In this document: in pieces, positions 1 to 8,531 of the stretch
Position numbering within the stretch: position 1 is the first letter of the stretch
Layout of the letters: each line of letters begins with the position of its first letter
From: JAVVSR01 sp964604875
GTDB taxonomy: Bacteria > Bacillota > Clostridia > Christensenellales > CAG-917
Reading direction: 5' to 3'
NCBI GenBank assembly: GCA_964604875.1
Contig: CAZSAC010000013.1
Coordinates: forward strand, 1 to 38,607
Length of the DNA: 38,607 bases
Program-made: the position numbers and the translations under genes
The notes under the pieces: generated by a model
Told to the model about the DNA's origin: nothing
Seen by the model: only the letters and a program-made list of their open reading frames with translations
Database searches by the model: none

Positions 1-18
1 ACGGTCGAGTATGGGTTA

Positions 19-50
19 GGCTGAAAGCCAAACGAGGGGTAACCTCGTTT
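19..50. other. Two adjacent small hairpins at the window edge
   Basis: Positions 19-29 can fold as GGCT-GAA-AGCC, and positions 30-50 as an 8-bp stem (AAACGAGG with CCTCGTTT) around a 5-nt loop. No U-run follows on either strand, so this is not a simple terminator. It may be the end of a structured RNA or element that continues outside the window. I do not recognise the family. Confidence 0.3.
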
Positions 51-64
51 AAGTCCAAGGCAAG

Positions 65-90
65 AAAAAACACACAACTTTTGTTGTGTG
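65..90 (-). terminator. Rho-independent terminator of tRNA-Leu
   Basis: A perfect 8-bp stem (CACACAAC with GTTGTGTG, 71-90) with a 4-nt loop is followed on the minus strand by six T residues (65-70). It begins 4 nt after the encoded CCA end of the tRNA, so it terminates that transcript and isolates it from whatever lies further left. Confidence 0.85.
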
Positions 91-93
91 TCT

Positions 94-176
94 TGGTGCG
101 GCCGATGGGACTTGAACCCATACGGTCTCCCATACGCCCCTCAAACGTACGCGTCTGCCTGTTCCGCCACGGCCGC
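94..176 (-). tRNA. tRNA-Leu (anticodon GAG)
   Basis: The minus strand reads as a class II tRNA. The acceptor stem GCGGCCG (170-176) pairs with CGGCCGC (98-104), followed by discriminator A and an encoded CCA (94-96). The D-arm carries GGCGGAAC...GGCAGAC, the anticodon loop is TTGAGGG with anticodon GAG, an extended variable arm follows, and the T-arm contains GGTTCAAGTCC. The long variable arm and the anticodon make it leucine (CUC/CUU codons). It is a single-gene unit with its own promoter and terminator. Confidence 0.96.
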
Positions 177-187
177 AAGCACAACTG

Positions 188-216
188 ATTATATTATACC
201 CTAGAAAATCTGTCAA
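188..216 (-). promoter_or_regulatory. Consensus sigma-A promoter for tRNA-Leu
   Basis: On the minus strand TTGACA (211-216) is separated by exactly 17 nt from TATAAT (188-193), a perfect housekeeping promoter. The predicted start is about 181, only a few nt before the mature 5' end at 176. Confidence 0.88.
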
Positions 217-222
217 TCATTT

Positions 223-238
223 TGCCAATGCAAATTGG
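223..238. promoter_or_regulatory. CCAAT-4-ATTGG inverted repeat upstream of the tRNA promoter
   Basis: TGCCAATGC is followed by AAATTGG, giving CCAAT (225-229) and ATTGG (234-238) as inverted half-sites 4 nt apart. The motif begins 6 nt upstream of the -35 box. The same 9-mer, with the same half-sites spaced 15 nt apart, lies at the equivalent place before the regulator promoter near 31.2 kb. It could also be a weak hairpin ending the MBL gene message, but no U-run follows. Confidence 0.35.
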
Positions 239-273
239 TTTTAGTTAGAAAAAATCAAAGTTTTATATGATGA

Positions 274-1107
274 TTAAACCTCGAAACTTTCCCCGGCAGA
301 AAAATATTTAGGATTGGAATTTGAAATATTTTTAATTATGTCAAATGCCTTCTTACCTGTGCAATGGCAAGTAAAAATTTTGATTTTTGATTTATTTACC
401 TCATCGAAAACTTTAGATAAATACTCGGGCTTACAGTTAAGTGAATAAGACTTTTTGCCTCTAAAGTGCAAGCCTCCAATAAAGCAAGAAACATTATAAT
501 TTGGAAACCTAATTTGCGCGTCGTTTAGGATGTTTACAATGCCGTTATGACTGCAAGACGACAAAATTTTACACTCTCCGTTTTCTAGGACTGCAACATA
601 AATTTCGTGTTGAAACTTATCCGGAACAAGCGCGCCGTTTTCCAACTGTTTAAGTTTTTTATCTTTGCATTGAAACGCTCTATCCGGGTTTTTTATGCGA
701 CAGACAAAAACGTTGTCAAAAATTTGCTGAATATCCTCAACAAAGCTAATTCGGTTTAAGCAATTTTGTATAAGGCTATTCCTACTGACTAGTTTTTTCT
801 TTTTTAAAAACTTTTTGGTATATAGTGGCGCGTCGATAGCCGACGACATATAAACGGGAACATTATTTGTGGCGTCCGCAAAAAACTGCAAGCCCCCGAT
901 ATGGTCATAATGATTATGCGAAATAACGATAGCCTCAATTTTATCAAAGCTCAGCCCAATGTTTTGAAAATTTTTCAATGCAAAATCGTCGGAGCCCGTA
1001 TCCAACAAAAAGCTGCGCCCGTTGCTTTCGACAAACAAGCTTAAGCCGTATTGAGGAATTATATTTAAAATATTGCTTTCGTTTTCAATTATAGCGGTAA
1101 TTTTCAT
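274..1107 (-). CDS. Metallo-beta-lactamase-fold hydrolase (COG1237-like)
   Basis: This 277-residue cytosolic protein carries the MBL metal-binding signature HNHYDH at residues 64-69 (His64, His66, Asp68, His69). Later ligand candidates are His187 in a CSHNG context and His214 in GGLHF. Residues 248-251 form an HCTG motif typical of the COG1237 subgroup, which includes dihydropterin-related phosphate synthases. The substrate cannot be read from the sequence. Its ATG overlaps the stop of the upstream gene (ATGA, 1104-1107), so the two are translationally coupled and probably act together. No clear terminator follows before the tRNA promoter. Family call is solid; specific function is unknown. 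Confidence 0.85.
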   Translation of the reverse strand: MKITAIIENESNILNIIPQYGLSLFVESNGRSFLLDTGSDDFALKNFQNIGLSFDKIEAIVISHNHYDHIGGLQFFADATNNVPVYMSSAIDAPLYTKKFLKKKKLVSRNSLIQNCLNRISFVEDIQQIFDNVFVCRIKNPDRAFQCKDKKLKQLENGALVPDKFQHEIYVAVLENGECKILSSCSHNGIVNILNDAQIRFPNYNVSCFIGGLHFRGKKSYSLNCKPEYLSKVFDEVNKSKIKIFTCHCTGKKAFDIIKNISNSNPKYFSAGESFEV

Positions 1108-2591
1108 AAGCAGTTTTCCTCTTTCAGGCTTTTGATTTTACCGATAAATTTAAGCCTTTCATAATGATTATGTATCATCTCGTCAATGTCCTTAAGTTCT
1201 GCGTCTTCCTCTCGGAAAGTCGTAAGTTTATAGGTATCATTATTTGCCAATTTAAACTTTAATCTACCTGATGTTATAGTATAAAACTGTTTTTTTGTTG
1301 AGTCAAGATTATCAATTTTTGTTTTAATAAGCTCCGCTTCTTTAATAATATTTTCATTCATCGACACTAAAAGGTCCCCGATGGCTTCTTTGGAAAAGTC
1401 CTTGTCGGCAGAAATTAGTTTTGCAAATTTATCGAAAGCAGTTTGATTTATTAACATATTATCGCTGGAAAAATATTCCCTAATAATTTTACGCGCGGTG
1501 TCTTTTGCTCCGCTTTGCCCAAGATTGTTGCATACGCAATCAAAATACCTCACAGTAGGCATAGCTAAATATATGTCTGAGTTCAAAGCGTGCGTCAAGA
1601 AATCATGTATTTTATTTAGCATATAAACCGTAGAATTTACGGAACACTTTTTATCATTTAGGCATTTGGGATAGTTTTGGCAAGTATAAAATAGATTTTT
1701 TACGACGGTAAGTTTTGAGTATTTAGCATTAGATTGCAAGACAGAATCTATATAATCTTTGCTTTGCTTATAGTTTTCATTGGTGACATTTTTTATGTCG
1801 ATTAAAGCCTTAAGCACCTTCCAAACCTCATCCATTTGCCCTAAAAAATCTTCTTCAATTTTGCCTATTTGAGAACACTGCGCCTTATTTACGTTCTTTT
1901 TAAGAAGCTCAAATCTGTTATAAATAGCCTTCTTATCCTTATCCGTCTTGGCAACATTTTCATATAGGTAGAACAAGTCTTCAATGCAAGCTACAATCGT
2001 ATAAGAATCATCGTATTGATAGTATTTAACAAAACTTTCAAACCTTTTTGCCCTTCTTTTCTTTTCCCTGATAGTTTCTCCCTTTTGAATTATTGTAAGA
2101 ATTGCTTCCAGCGTTCTGCGCCTAATATCCGTGGTTTCTTTGTATATATCGTCTCTTAAAACTTTTATTATGTTTACCGTCATTTTTTTATCGATATTAT
2201 ACAAATACGGCAATGCGCGCGAAATTTTACGTCTGGTATCATAGGTGTCATTTTTAGAAATATCAATAAGTTTTGATTGGAAAATACGTTGTTCCTCAAA
2301 AGGAGTTTTCTTGTACTCGTCCGACATTAAAAAATCCATAAACTCCGAAAAATTACCGCCGAGTTTATTGAAAATAAATTGTCCTGTAATCTCATAATAC
2401 TTAACATTTTGAGCGTTTTCGTACATAAAAGCAATCAATACGGCAATTCCGTTTAAAATATTCCAAGAAAGCCCGATATAATCGACTATTGGGCTTTTAA
2501 TTATTTTCAAAACCAACGTAATTGACGTAGTAATAATTTGGCACATCAATAAGTATTGGCTAAGTTTTAGGCGTTTAAAATATTTTTTCAT
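1104..2591 (-). CDS. Two-TM membrane protein with a large helical cytosolic domain
   Basis: I do not recognise this 495-residue protein. A basic N-terminus (MKKYFKRLK) precedes two hydrophobic segments at about 12-31 and 38-56. The remaining roughly 430 residues are charged and look entirely helical, with HEAT-like helix pairs around 105-165. Residues about 313-321 contain Cys pairs (CPKC, then DKKC), and a Lys/Glu-rich segment lies near the C-terminus. It overlaps the MBL hydrolase gene by 4 nt and follows the hexosaminidase stop within 15 nt, so it is in the same transcription unit. A membrane-tethered scaffold or sensor partnered with the MBL enzyme is a reasonable inference; nothing shows a catalytic site. 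Confidence 0.75.
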   Translation of the reverse strand: MKKYFKRLKLSQYLLMCQIITTSITLVLKIIKSPIVDYIGLSWNILNGIAVLIAFMYENAQNVKYYEITGQFIFNKLGGNFSEFMDFLMSDEYKKTPFEEQRIFQSKLIDISKNDTYDTRRKISRALPYLYNIDKKMTVNIIKVLRDDIYKETTDIRRRTLEAILTIIQKGETIREKKRRAKRFESFVKYYQYDDSYTIVACIEDLFYLYENVAKTDKDKKAIYNRFELLKKNVNKAQCSQIGKIEEDFLGQMDEVWKVLKALIDIKNVTNENYKQSKDYIDSVLQSNAKYSKLTVVKNLFYTCQNYPKCLNDKKCSVNSTVYMLNKIHDFLTHALNSDIYLAMPTVRYFDCVCNNLGQSGAKDTARKIIREYFSSDNMLINQTAFDKFAKLISADKDFSKEAIGDLLVSMNENIIKEAELIKTKIDNLDSTKKQFYTITSGRLKFKLANNDTYKLTTFREEDAELKDIDEMIHNHYERLKFIGKIKSLKEENCL

Positions 2592-2606
2592 TTGCTTTTA
2601 TTTCAA

Positions 2607-4172
2607 TTATTTTTTTAGAAATTTTTGATTGGAAAGCTCTAACTCAAAATTGGGATTTTCTCTCCACATTTTCCAACCTCGGCTAAAGCGCAACCATTTA
2701 AGCGCATTGCCTCGATAGGCTTCTTGCGGCGCAAGTTTAAAGTTAAATTTTTCAAAATAGTTTCGCATATTTTCAAGTCTTTGTTCAAAAGCGTCATAGT
2801 CTTTTTTGTCGTCGTCCAGCCAGCCAACTTCCGAATATGCGATTAACCGCGCAAAGGTATTAAAATCAAACTTTTGTCTTTCTCTCACATATTCTGTCCA
2901 CTGCGGAATCTCTACGCCCAAAATGTTTGTTCTGTCATTGATGCCAACAGTTTTAGCAGAATAATAATAGGTTTTTTTCAACGGACGAACTGAATATGGA
3001 TGATCCATATAAACATACTCACAATGCGAAAGAATGACTTTACCGCCCTTTTGAAGCCACTTAAGCACTTTTTCTTTGCTGTTGTGAGCTCCAGTCCACC
3101 ATTGACAAATTACCTTTTTATCTAGGTTACTTGCCGCTAAAATTTCATTCCAACCAATCATATGTTTGCCTTTTGTGATAAGATATTCGCTTATTTGGTT
3201 GTTAAAATAGCCTTGTAAATCTTCTTCGTCTTTGAGACCAAGTTCCTTTATTTTTGCTTGACAAGCGTCACATTTTTTCCATTCGCCCTTGGGAACCTCG
3301 TCTCCTCCGATATGGAAATACTCATACGGGAAAATCTCTGAAAGCTCATCAATGACGTCTTTAACAAAAACGTAAATGTTATCTTTTCCGCAACAGCCAA
3401 TTTTATCCATTACACCCCACCTGTGACTTACATCAACAGGGTTGGAATTGCACGCTAAGTCAGGGTAGCAGGCGATAGCCGAAACCAAGTGCCCCGGCAT
3501 ATCGATTTCAGGTATGACGTCAATATGCAAGCTCTTAGCTAAAGCCACAACGGCTTTCATATCCTCCACCGAATAGAACAAACCTTCTCCGTAAGGCTTG
3601 TTTTCAGTAGGTTCTTTCTGTTTATAGTGCCCTACCACGGCTAAGCCCGTACTTTTTCTGGTTGTGCCTTTTGTTGTTAAAAGCGGATATTTTTTGATTT
3701 CTGCTCTCCAACCTTGGTCGTCCGTCAAATGCCAATGAAACTTGTTCATTTTCAAATTTGCCATTGTTTTTAAAATTACAAAAATATCCTCAAGCGTCCA
3801 AAAGTGTCTGGCAGAATCCAACATAAAGCCACGCCACGCATATTGCGGACGGTCGGAAATACTGCATGCGTTAAAAGTGTTTTTGCCCGCCATTAATTGT
3901 AATAGCGTTTGAACAGCGTAAAATACACCCTTGCCGTTTGAGGCTGAAATATTGATTTGATTGTTTTCACAATTCAATATGTACCCTTCTTCTTGGATTT
4001 TATCGTCTTGCTTTACAACAATTTTTGTTTTACTGTTGCCGTTAAAATTTTGAAGATAATTTTTTAATGTCGTCGTTTCATCTAAAAATTTACCTATTAT
4101 CTCACAGCTTTTGTCAAGGGTTATTTTTTGGTTTAATGCTTCGCATTTTTGCGGATATGGAATAATATTCAA
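2607..4172 (-). CDS. Glycoside hydrolase family 20 beta-N-acetylhexosaminidase
   Basis: The 521-residue protein has an N-terminal GH20b-like domain (about 1-105) followed by the GH20 TIM barrel, which opens with RGFMLDSARHFW near 114. The HWHLTDDQGW motif is at 146-155, and the catalytic Asp-Glu pair 291-292 lies within HIGGDE. GH20 enzymes remove terminal beta-linked GlcNAc or GalNAc by substrate-assisted catalysis. No signal peptide is present (it starts MNIIPYPQK), so it should act in the cytosol on imported sugars or recycled cell-wall fragments. It lies 13 nt downstream of the lipase-like lipoprotein gene. Confidence 0.93.
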   Translation of the reverse strand: MNIIPYPQKCEALNQKITLDKSCEIIGKFLDETTTLKNYLQNFNGNSKTKIVVKQDDKIQEEGYILNCENNQINISASNGKGVFYAVQTLLQLMAGKNTFNACSISDRPQYAWRGFMLDSARHFWTLEDIFVILKTMANLKMNKFHWHLTDDQGWRAEIKKYPLLTTKGTTRKSTGLAVVGHYKQKEPTENKPYGEGLFYSVEDMKAVVALAKSLHIDVIPEIDMPGHLVSAIACYPDLACNSNPVDVSHRWGVMDKIGCCGKDNIYVFVKDVIDELSEIFPYEYFHIGGDEVPKGEWKKCDACQAKIKELGLKDEEDLQGYFNNQISEYLITKGKHMIGWNEILAASNLDKKVICQWWTGAHNSKEKVLKWLQKGGKVILSHCEYVYMDHPYSVRPLKKTYYYSAKTVGINDRTNILGVEIPQWTEYVRERQKFDFNTFARLIAYSEVGWLDDDKKDYDAFEQRLENMRNYFEKFNFKLAPQEAYRGNALKWLRFSRGWKMWRENPNFELELSNQKFLKK

Positions 4173-4185
4173 AACTATTTCCTCC

Positions 4186-5316
4186 TTATTTATTCACTTC
4201 AATAAGGCTTTCTCTCTCAAGATTGATGCCTTTATAAAGCGATTCATATTCTTTTCCTATAAGATTTCTCATTTTTTCGTTGTCCAAACCGGCGGTAGGA
4301 TAATACTCGTCATTTTTATTAAGAATTTTAAATAATGACAATAATGTCCAATCGTATGTCAATGAATGGATATCTCCTAATGTGCCGTAAGCCTCGTTCA
4401 AACCTTTTAAAACCGTCCAAGCGCAGTTGGCTTTTATTTTTTCATATACTTGCGCGCGCAATTCTTTGTTATCCAAAACAAAGCCGTCGTACGCAAGAGG
4501 CATGCCGCAATATATGTCTACGGTAACGCCATTGGTGTTCAAATATTCAAGCTTATCTGCAAAAATCTCAGCAGGCCAACGTCCGTTGACTTCCTCATCT
4601 AAATAGTCAATAACCGCATTTTTAACTGCCTCGTTGCCCTGAACGGCAAAATCGCCGATGTACGGGTCTGCCAAGGTAATGCGCTTTGGCAAGCACGCAG
4701 AATTGTTTATAACCTTTTTTTCTACCATAACGTTTGCGATATAAGCGGTGGCGATTGCAGCTTGCGCTCCATAGCTGTGCCCTATAAAGGAAATATCTTT
4801 GTCATAGTTTTCAAAAAAGACGCCGTATTCGCACGCAAAAAGATACGCTAGTGAGTTTTCTTCATTGAAATTTATCCAAATCTTTTCAAAAAGGTCGCCT
4901 AGGCTGGTAGAGTATTTACACCAGTTAAACTGCCCGACATTATAACCCTTATCTCTTAGCTTTGCCGCAACGTCCACATTTTTAATATTCGCTTTATCCG
5001 CTGCCGTCGATAAGGTGAGCTTGGCGTAATCATTTTTATTTTCCCCTGCGTAATTCCACCCGTGGAAGGAAATAATAGTTGGCTTTTCGGGGTCAAAATA
5101 ATTTGACGATATGCTTTGCGACGAACGGATATAATCTTCTTCTGATGAGCCACCATACCAATAAAGCCCGAAATCCGTTGTAGAGTCATAGGATATTGCG
5201 GGGATTGTTTCACCGGGTGTTTCGTCCTGCGGTTTATCTGAACCGCAAGCGGAAAATGTCAAAACGACGCTAAACATCAAAACGAAAACTAAAACAAATA
5301 CAATGATTTTTTTCAT
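4186..5316 (-). CDS. Lipoprotein with alpha/beta-hydrolase (lipase-like) domain
   Basis: This 376-residue protein has a lipoprotein signal ending FSAC, with Cys24 the predicted lipidated residue. A short Pro/Glu/Thr linker leads to a hydrolase domain. HGW at about 85-87 and GHSYGAQ with nucleophile Ser181 resemble the pancreatic-lipase-type fold; Asp217 in LADPYIG is a candidate acid. It should sit on the outer face of the membrane and cleave an ester, lipid or peptide bond; the substrate is unknown. The gene is 12 nt downstream of the HAD gene and has a GGAG-type ribosome binding site. The family call is good, the function broad. Confidence 0.82.
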   Translation of the reverse strand: MKKIIVFVLVFVLMFSVVLTFSACGSDKPQDETPGETIPAISYDSTTDFGLYWYGGSSEEDYIRSSQSISSNYFDPEKPTIISFHGWNYAGENKNDYAKLTLSTAADKANIKNVDVAAKLRDKGYNVGQFNWCKYSTSLGDLFEKIWINFNEENSLAYLFACEYGVFFENYDKDISFIGHSYGAQAAIATAYIANVMVEKKVINNSACLPKRITLADPYIGDFAVQGNEAVKNAVIDYLDEEVNGRWPAEIFADKLEYLNTNGVTVDIYCGMPLAYDGFVLDNKELRAQVYEKIKANCAWTVLKGLNEAYGTLGDIHSLTYDWTLLSLFKILNKNDEYYPTAGLDNEKMRNLIGKEYESLYKGINLERESLIEVNK

Positions 5317-5328
5317 AAATCTTCTCCC

Positions 5329-6171
5329 TTATTTATGCGCGCTGTCAAATTGCTTATAGCTTAAATCACGCAGCGCCGACTCGCTTGCCAACATATCAAT
5401 AATTCGTTTTACGATATTACACAGCTCCCCGTCCTCGGTGTAATCGGCTTTAACCATAAAATTTATCCGCCCCGCCGCCATCATTTTTTGCACGTTATTC
5501 GGCTCCGTCCCAAAAACACCGATAGAATGTCCGCCGTTTAGCTTTGTTAGCTTCATACTTGGAACATCTGTAAAGCCGTCGCCGATATATATCATATTGT
5601 CAAACAAAACCCTGCGGGTTTTTTCGTCTTGATAATCGTTTAAGGTTTCTGCGTCGGCGATATCGTAAACACCCTTATTTATCCTAAACAGAAACTGCGT
5701 TTTACTGGTATAGTTTAACGCCACCGCCGGCCAATAGGCTTCGCCGTTCATATCATAGATAAATTCGCTTCCGAAAATCTGTTTAAAGTTTTTGGCAATA
5801 GACGTCCCCTCGATGACTTTCTTCAGACCGCTGGAGATGATGTAATGCTCGCACACAACGCCACGCTCCTCGCAGTATTTGTTCATAATGTCGAACCACT
5901 TTTCCACGCCGGGATAGTATTCAATATTTTCGCCTAGCTTTTTTAGGTTATCAGACGTCAACGGATTGCCGTTTTGTTTTGCATAGAAAAGCATATTGAA
6001 CATACTTGACAATATGCCGTCCATATCCAAGGTTTTGCTCATTTTATTACAAATACTCCAAAACTCTTGCGGTTGCATACCTAGGTTGGGGATAAAGCCA
6101 TAATCTTGCATATCCCGAGTGCATAGAGTTTTGTCAAAATCGTAAATCAGCGCAATGATTGTCTTATCCAT
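5329..6171 (-). CDS. HAD-superfamily hydrolase
   Basis: The 280-residue cytosolic protein begins with the HAD motif I DFDKTL; Asp11 is the nucleophile and Asp13 the acid/base. A motif II-like stretch IISSGLKKV follows at about 160, and a motif III/IV GDGFTDVPS is near 200. The family mostly contains phosphatases. A sizeable cap region lies between motifs I and II. Its ribosome binding site AAGGAG overlaps the dnaB stop codon region, so it is co-translated with dnaB. The substrate is unknown. Confidence 0.85.
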   Translation of the reverse strand: MDKTIIALIYDFDKTLCTRDMQDYGFIPNLGMQPQEFWSICNKMSKTLDMDGILSSMFNMLFYAKQNGNPLTSDNLKKLGENIEYYPGVEKWFDIMNKYCEERGVVCEHYIISSGLKKVIEGTSIAKNFKQIFGSEFIYDMNGEAYWPAVALNYTSKTQFLFRINKGVYDIADAETLNDYQDEKTRRVLFDNMIYIGDGFTDVPSMKLTKLNGGHSIGVFGTEPNNVQKMMAAGRINFMVKADYTEDGELCNIVKRIIDMLASESALRDLSYKQFDSAHK

Positions 6172-6179
6172 AATTCTCC

Positions 6180-7775
6180 TTAAAAAGGCAAGTCCTCGTC
6201 TTGAGGCGGAGGGACGTCATCAAAATCGGCTGCCGCGTACATATCTGCATTTCCGTTTGACTCGTTTATTTCTGATTCTGTGCCGTTTGATACGACGGGT
6301 ACTTTTTCCAATAGGTCGTCAAAAGGACTATCCGACATACTGTTATTTATTTGTTCCAATTTCGTAACGTCAGTATTTACTTTAACGGCAACCTCGGGCA
6401 CGTCGTCATAGGAAAACTCAATCGGAGTATAGGTTTGTCTATCGCCGTCCCACTTGAAAAAGGTGTCGGCAATCCGTCCGTTACGGTTTTTGGAAACAAG
6501 CATTTTAATCAGCTTTCCTTCGTCAAAATTGTTTATAAACATCGCCTCTTTTCCCTTGGGATTATCCACCCTTTTCGGACGATGTAAAAACATAACCATA
6601 TCCGCGTCTTGCTCGATAGAACCCGACTCACGCAGGTCTGAAAGCTTAGGCTCGTCCCCTCTTTGTTCCGCCGCGCGAGACATTTGAGACAGCACCAAAA
6701 AGGGTATATTCAATTCCTTTGCGTAAATTTTCATCATACGGCTCATTGTCGCAACCTCTTGTTGACGGTTCTCTTTTTGCTCGCCAAGTGTCATTAACTG
6801 CAAATAGTCAATTATAACCATATCCAATCCGACGGTGTTTTTTAAGCGACGGCATTTGGAAATAATATCGGCAGGAGTGTTATAGGAGTTATCGTCGACG
6901 AAAATTTTGCTGGTAGTCAACGCCTCGTGCGCCCTAAACATTTTAGAGGTATCGTTCATATCCATTTTGTTGCGTACGGTTTGCTTTGAAAACGGCACGC
7001 CCGATAAGGTTGTAAGCATACGTTGAACAAGCTGTATAGACGGCATTTCCAACGAGAACAAAGCCACAGTTTTGCCCTGCTTTATTGACGCGTTCACCGC
7101 AACAGACAGCGCAAAAGCCGTTTTACCGACAGAAGGACGGGCGGCTATCATACATAGCGCGCCTTTAGGAAAACTTGAAATTATGCTGTCTAAATTGGAA
7201 AACCCCGACTTTATTCCGTCATCAATAAATTCCCCTATTTGAATGCTTTTAATTTTATTATAAGCCTCGGTTGCGGCTTTAATTACAGGCTCCAACCGTG
7301 TGGATTCGTGCTCCTCGGATATTGAAAATATTTTGCGTTCGGCAAAGTCCAACGCCTTTTTCCCGCTGTCGCTTTGTTGCGCGTTTTTGACAATCTCGTT
7401 GCCTGCTGAAATAATATCTCTGCGCAGACTGTCTCTTTTTACGATATCAAAATAATGCTCGGCGTTGGCTGTGGACGGGATACTTGTGACAAGCTGAGAT
7501 ATATATTCCATACCGCCGGCGTCATTGAGCTTATTTTTCAACGTCAGCTTATCGGCTACTGTTAGCGCGTCTATAGGTTGATTATCTTGATTTAACTCAA
7601 AAATCGCCTTAAAAATTACATTGTTTTGACTCATCGCAAAGTCTTTTTCACAAAGCAAAGTTGTAAACTCGTTTGCGACGTTAACATCCATAAGCAAGCT
7701 TCCCAACAGGGCTTGCTCCGCTTCATAATTTATCGGCGTGGTCGGCAAGACCGCTACGCGAACCTTTTCTGCCAT
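6180..7775 (-). CDS. dnaB: Replicative DNA helicase DnaB with SSB-like C-terminal tip
   Basis: The N-terminal DnaB domain (about 15-115) is followed by the RecA-like motor. Walker A ARPSVGKTA is at 212-220, a Walker B region MVIIDYLQL near 320, and later LSQMSR and the LRESGSIEQDAD motif. It unwinds DNA at the replication fork as a hexamer and contacts DnaG. At 531 residues it is roughly 80 longer than usual DnaB. Residues from about 453 on are acidic, low in hydrophobics and probably disordered, and the protein ends DEDLPF. That ending matches the tip of bacterial SSB proteins (for example DDDLPF in Bacillus subtilis SsbA). The gene is 12 nt downstream of a lipoprotein gene. Confidence 0.96.
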   Translation of the reverse strand: MAEKVRVAVLPTTPINYEAEQALLGSLLMDVNVANEFTTLLCEKDFAMSQNNVIFKAIFELNQDNQPIDALTVADKLTLKNKLNDAGGMEYISQLVTSIPSTANAEHYFDIVKRDSLRRDIISAGNEIVKNAQQSDSGKKALDFAERKIFSISEEHESTRLEPVIKAATEAYNKIKSIQIGEFIDDGIKSGFSNLDSIISSFPKGALCMIAARPSVGKTAFALSVAVNASIKQGKTVALFSLEMPSIQLVQRMLTTLSGVPFSKQTVRNKMDMNDTSKMFRAHEALTTSKIFVDDNSYNTPADIISKCRRLKNTVGLDMVIIDYLQLMTLGEQKENRQQEVATMSRMMKIYAKELNIPFLVLSQMSRAAEQRGDEPKLSDLRESGSIEQDADMVMFLHRPKRVDNPKGKEAMFINNFDEGKLIKMLVSKNRNGRIADTFFKWDGDRQTYTPIEFSYDDVPEVAVKVNTDVTKLEQINNSMSDSPFDDLLEKVPVVSNGTESEINESNGNADMYAAADFDDVPPPQDEDLPF

Positions 7776-7787
7776 AATACCTCCTGA

Positions 7788-8531
7788 CTATACAAACGGT
7801 ATTTCTTCCGTTTTTTCGAGCTTAGATTTTTTCTTTTTTATTGTAACTACAACCGCTATTGCGATACCGCACAACAGTCCCGCAGTGATTGCGCCAAAAT
7901 ACCATATTGTGGCGCGGGGCGCCTTGTTTTGCACAAAGATAGTGTAGTCTCCGCTTTCGGATACGTCCCACGTGTGCACAAAATAATCGCCATCTTTATA
8001 GCTATTATCGGCGTTGGTTTCTACGCGGTACGGAGTCATAAACTTATATGAGGTTTCAATATCGTTTACCAAAAACATCATACTAAAATCCCCAACGCCG
8101 TATTCCAAAAGCGATAATAGTATTTTTCGTTTATGCGCGTTTGACAAGGCAATAATGCCGTTCATATCGCTATAGTTGAACAAAAAATCGCTGTGAGTCG
8201 TATACGTTGCGTTGTCTATCCCGTTGCTCAACCCGTTTTTTTTCAAGTCGTCAATTGAAGCAAAGTTTTGATAGGCAATCAAGTGCTTGTTATCCTCGCT
8301 GTGAACGGAAACTGTGTAGCCTTCTTTTTCAAAAATTTCGATAAGCTTTGCAACTACTTCCTCGTGAGTATATCCCGTTTGAGAAATATCGTCGTCAATG
8401 ACCACGTCGATGATTTGTTGGTATCCTCCGTGCTTCTGCTGCACATAGGTAAATTCCACCTTTGCGCAACCACTAAAAAGCAACACCACACAAAGACATA
8501 TAAGGATAACTAAGACAAGTTTTTTTCGCAT
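7788..8531 (-). CDS. Lipoprotein with C-terminal membrane anchor, unknown function
   Basis: This 247-residue protein has a lipoprotein signal peptide ending LLFSGC (Cys22 lipidated). An exported domain of about 180 residues contains alternating strands and helices (for example DIVIDDD-like acidic strands and an EEVVAKLIEIF helix). A hydrophobic segment at about 210-230 is followed by a short basic tail KKKKSK. It would be anchored at both ends with the domain outside. The layout resembles LppM/DUF3153-type proteins, but I cannot confirm that. Its ATG shares one base with the pepF stop codon (TAATG), showing coupling to pepF. Confidence 0.72.
   Translation of the reverse strand: MRKKLVLVILICLCVVLLFSGCAKVEFTYVQQKHGGYQQIIDVVIDDDISQTGYTHEEVVAKLIEIFEKEGYTVSVHSEDNKHLIAYQNFASIDDLKKNGLSNGIDNATYTTHSDFLFNYSDMNGIIALSNAHKRKILLSLLEYGVGDFSMMFLVNDIETSYKFMTPYRVETNADNSYKDGDYFVHTWDVSESGDYTIFVQNKAPRATIWYFGAITAGLLCGIAIAVVVTIKKKKSKLEKTEEIPFV

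Noticed and set aside
1..60. 3' part of a known structured RNA (RNase P, tmRNA, SRP)
   Set aside because: The two hairpins do not match the sequence landmarks of these RNAs as I know them; the visible part is too short to decide.
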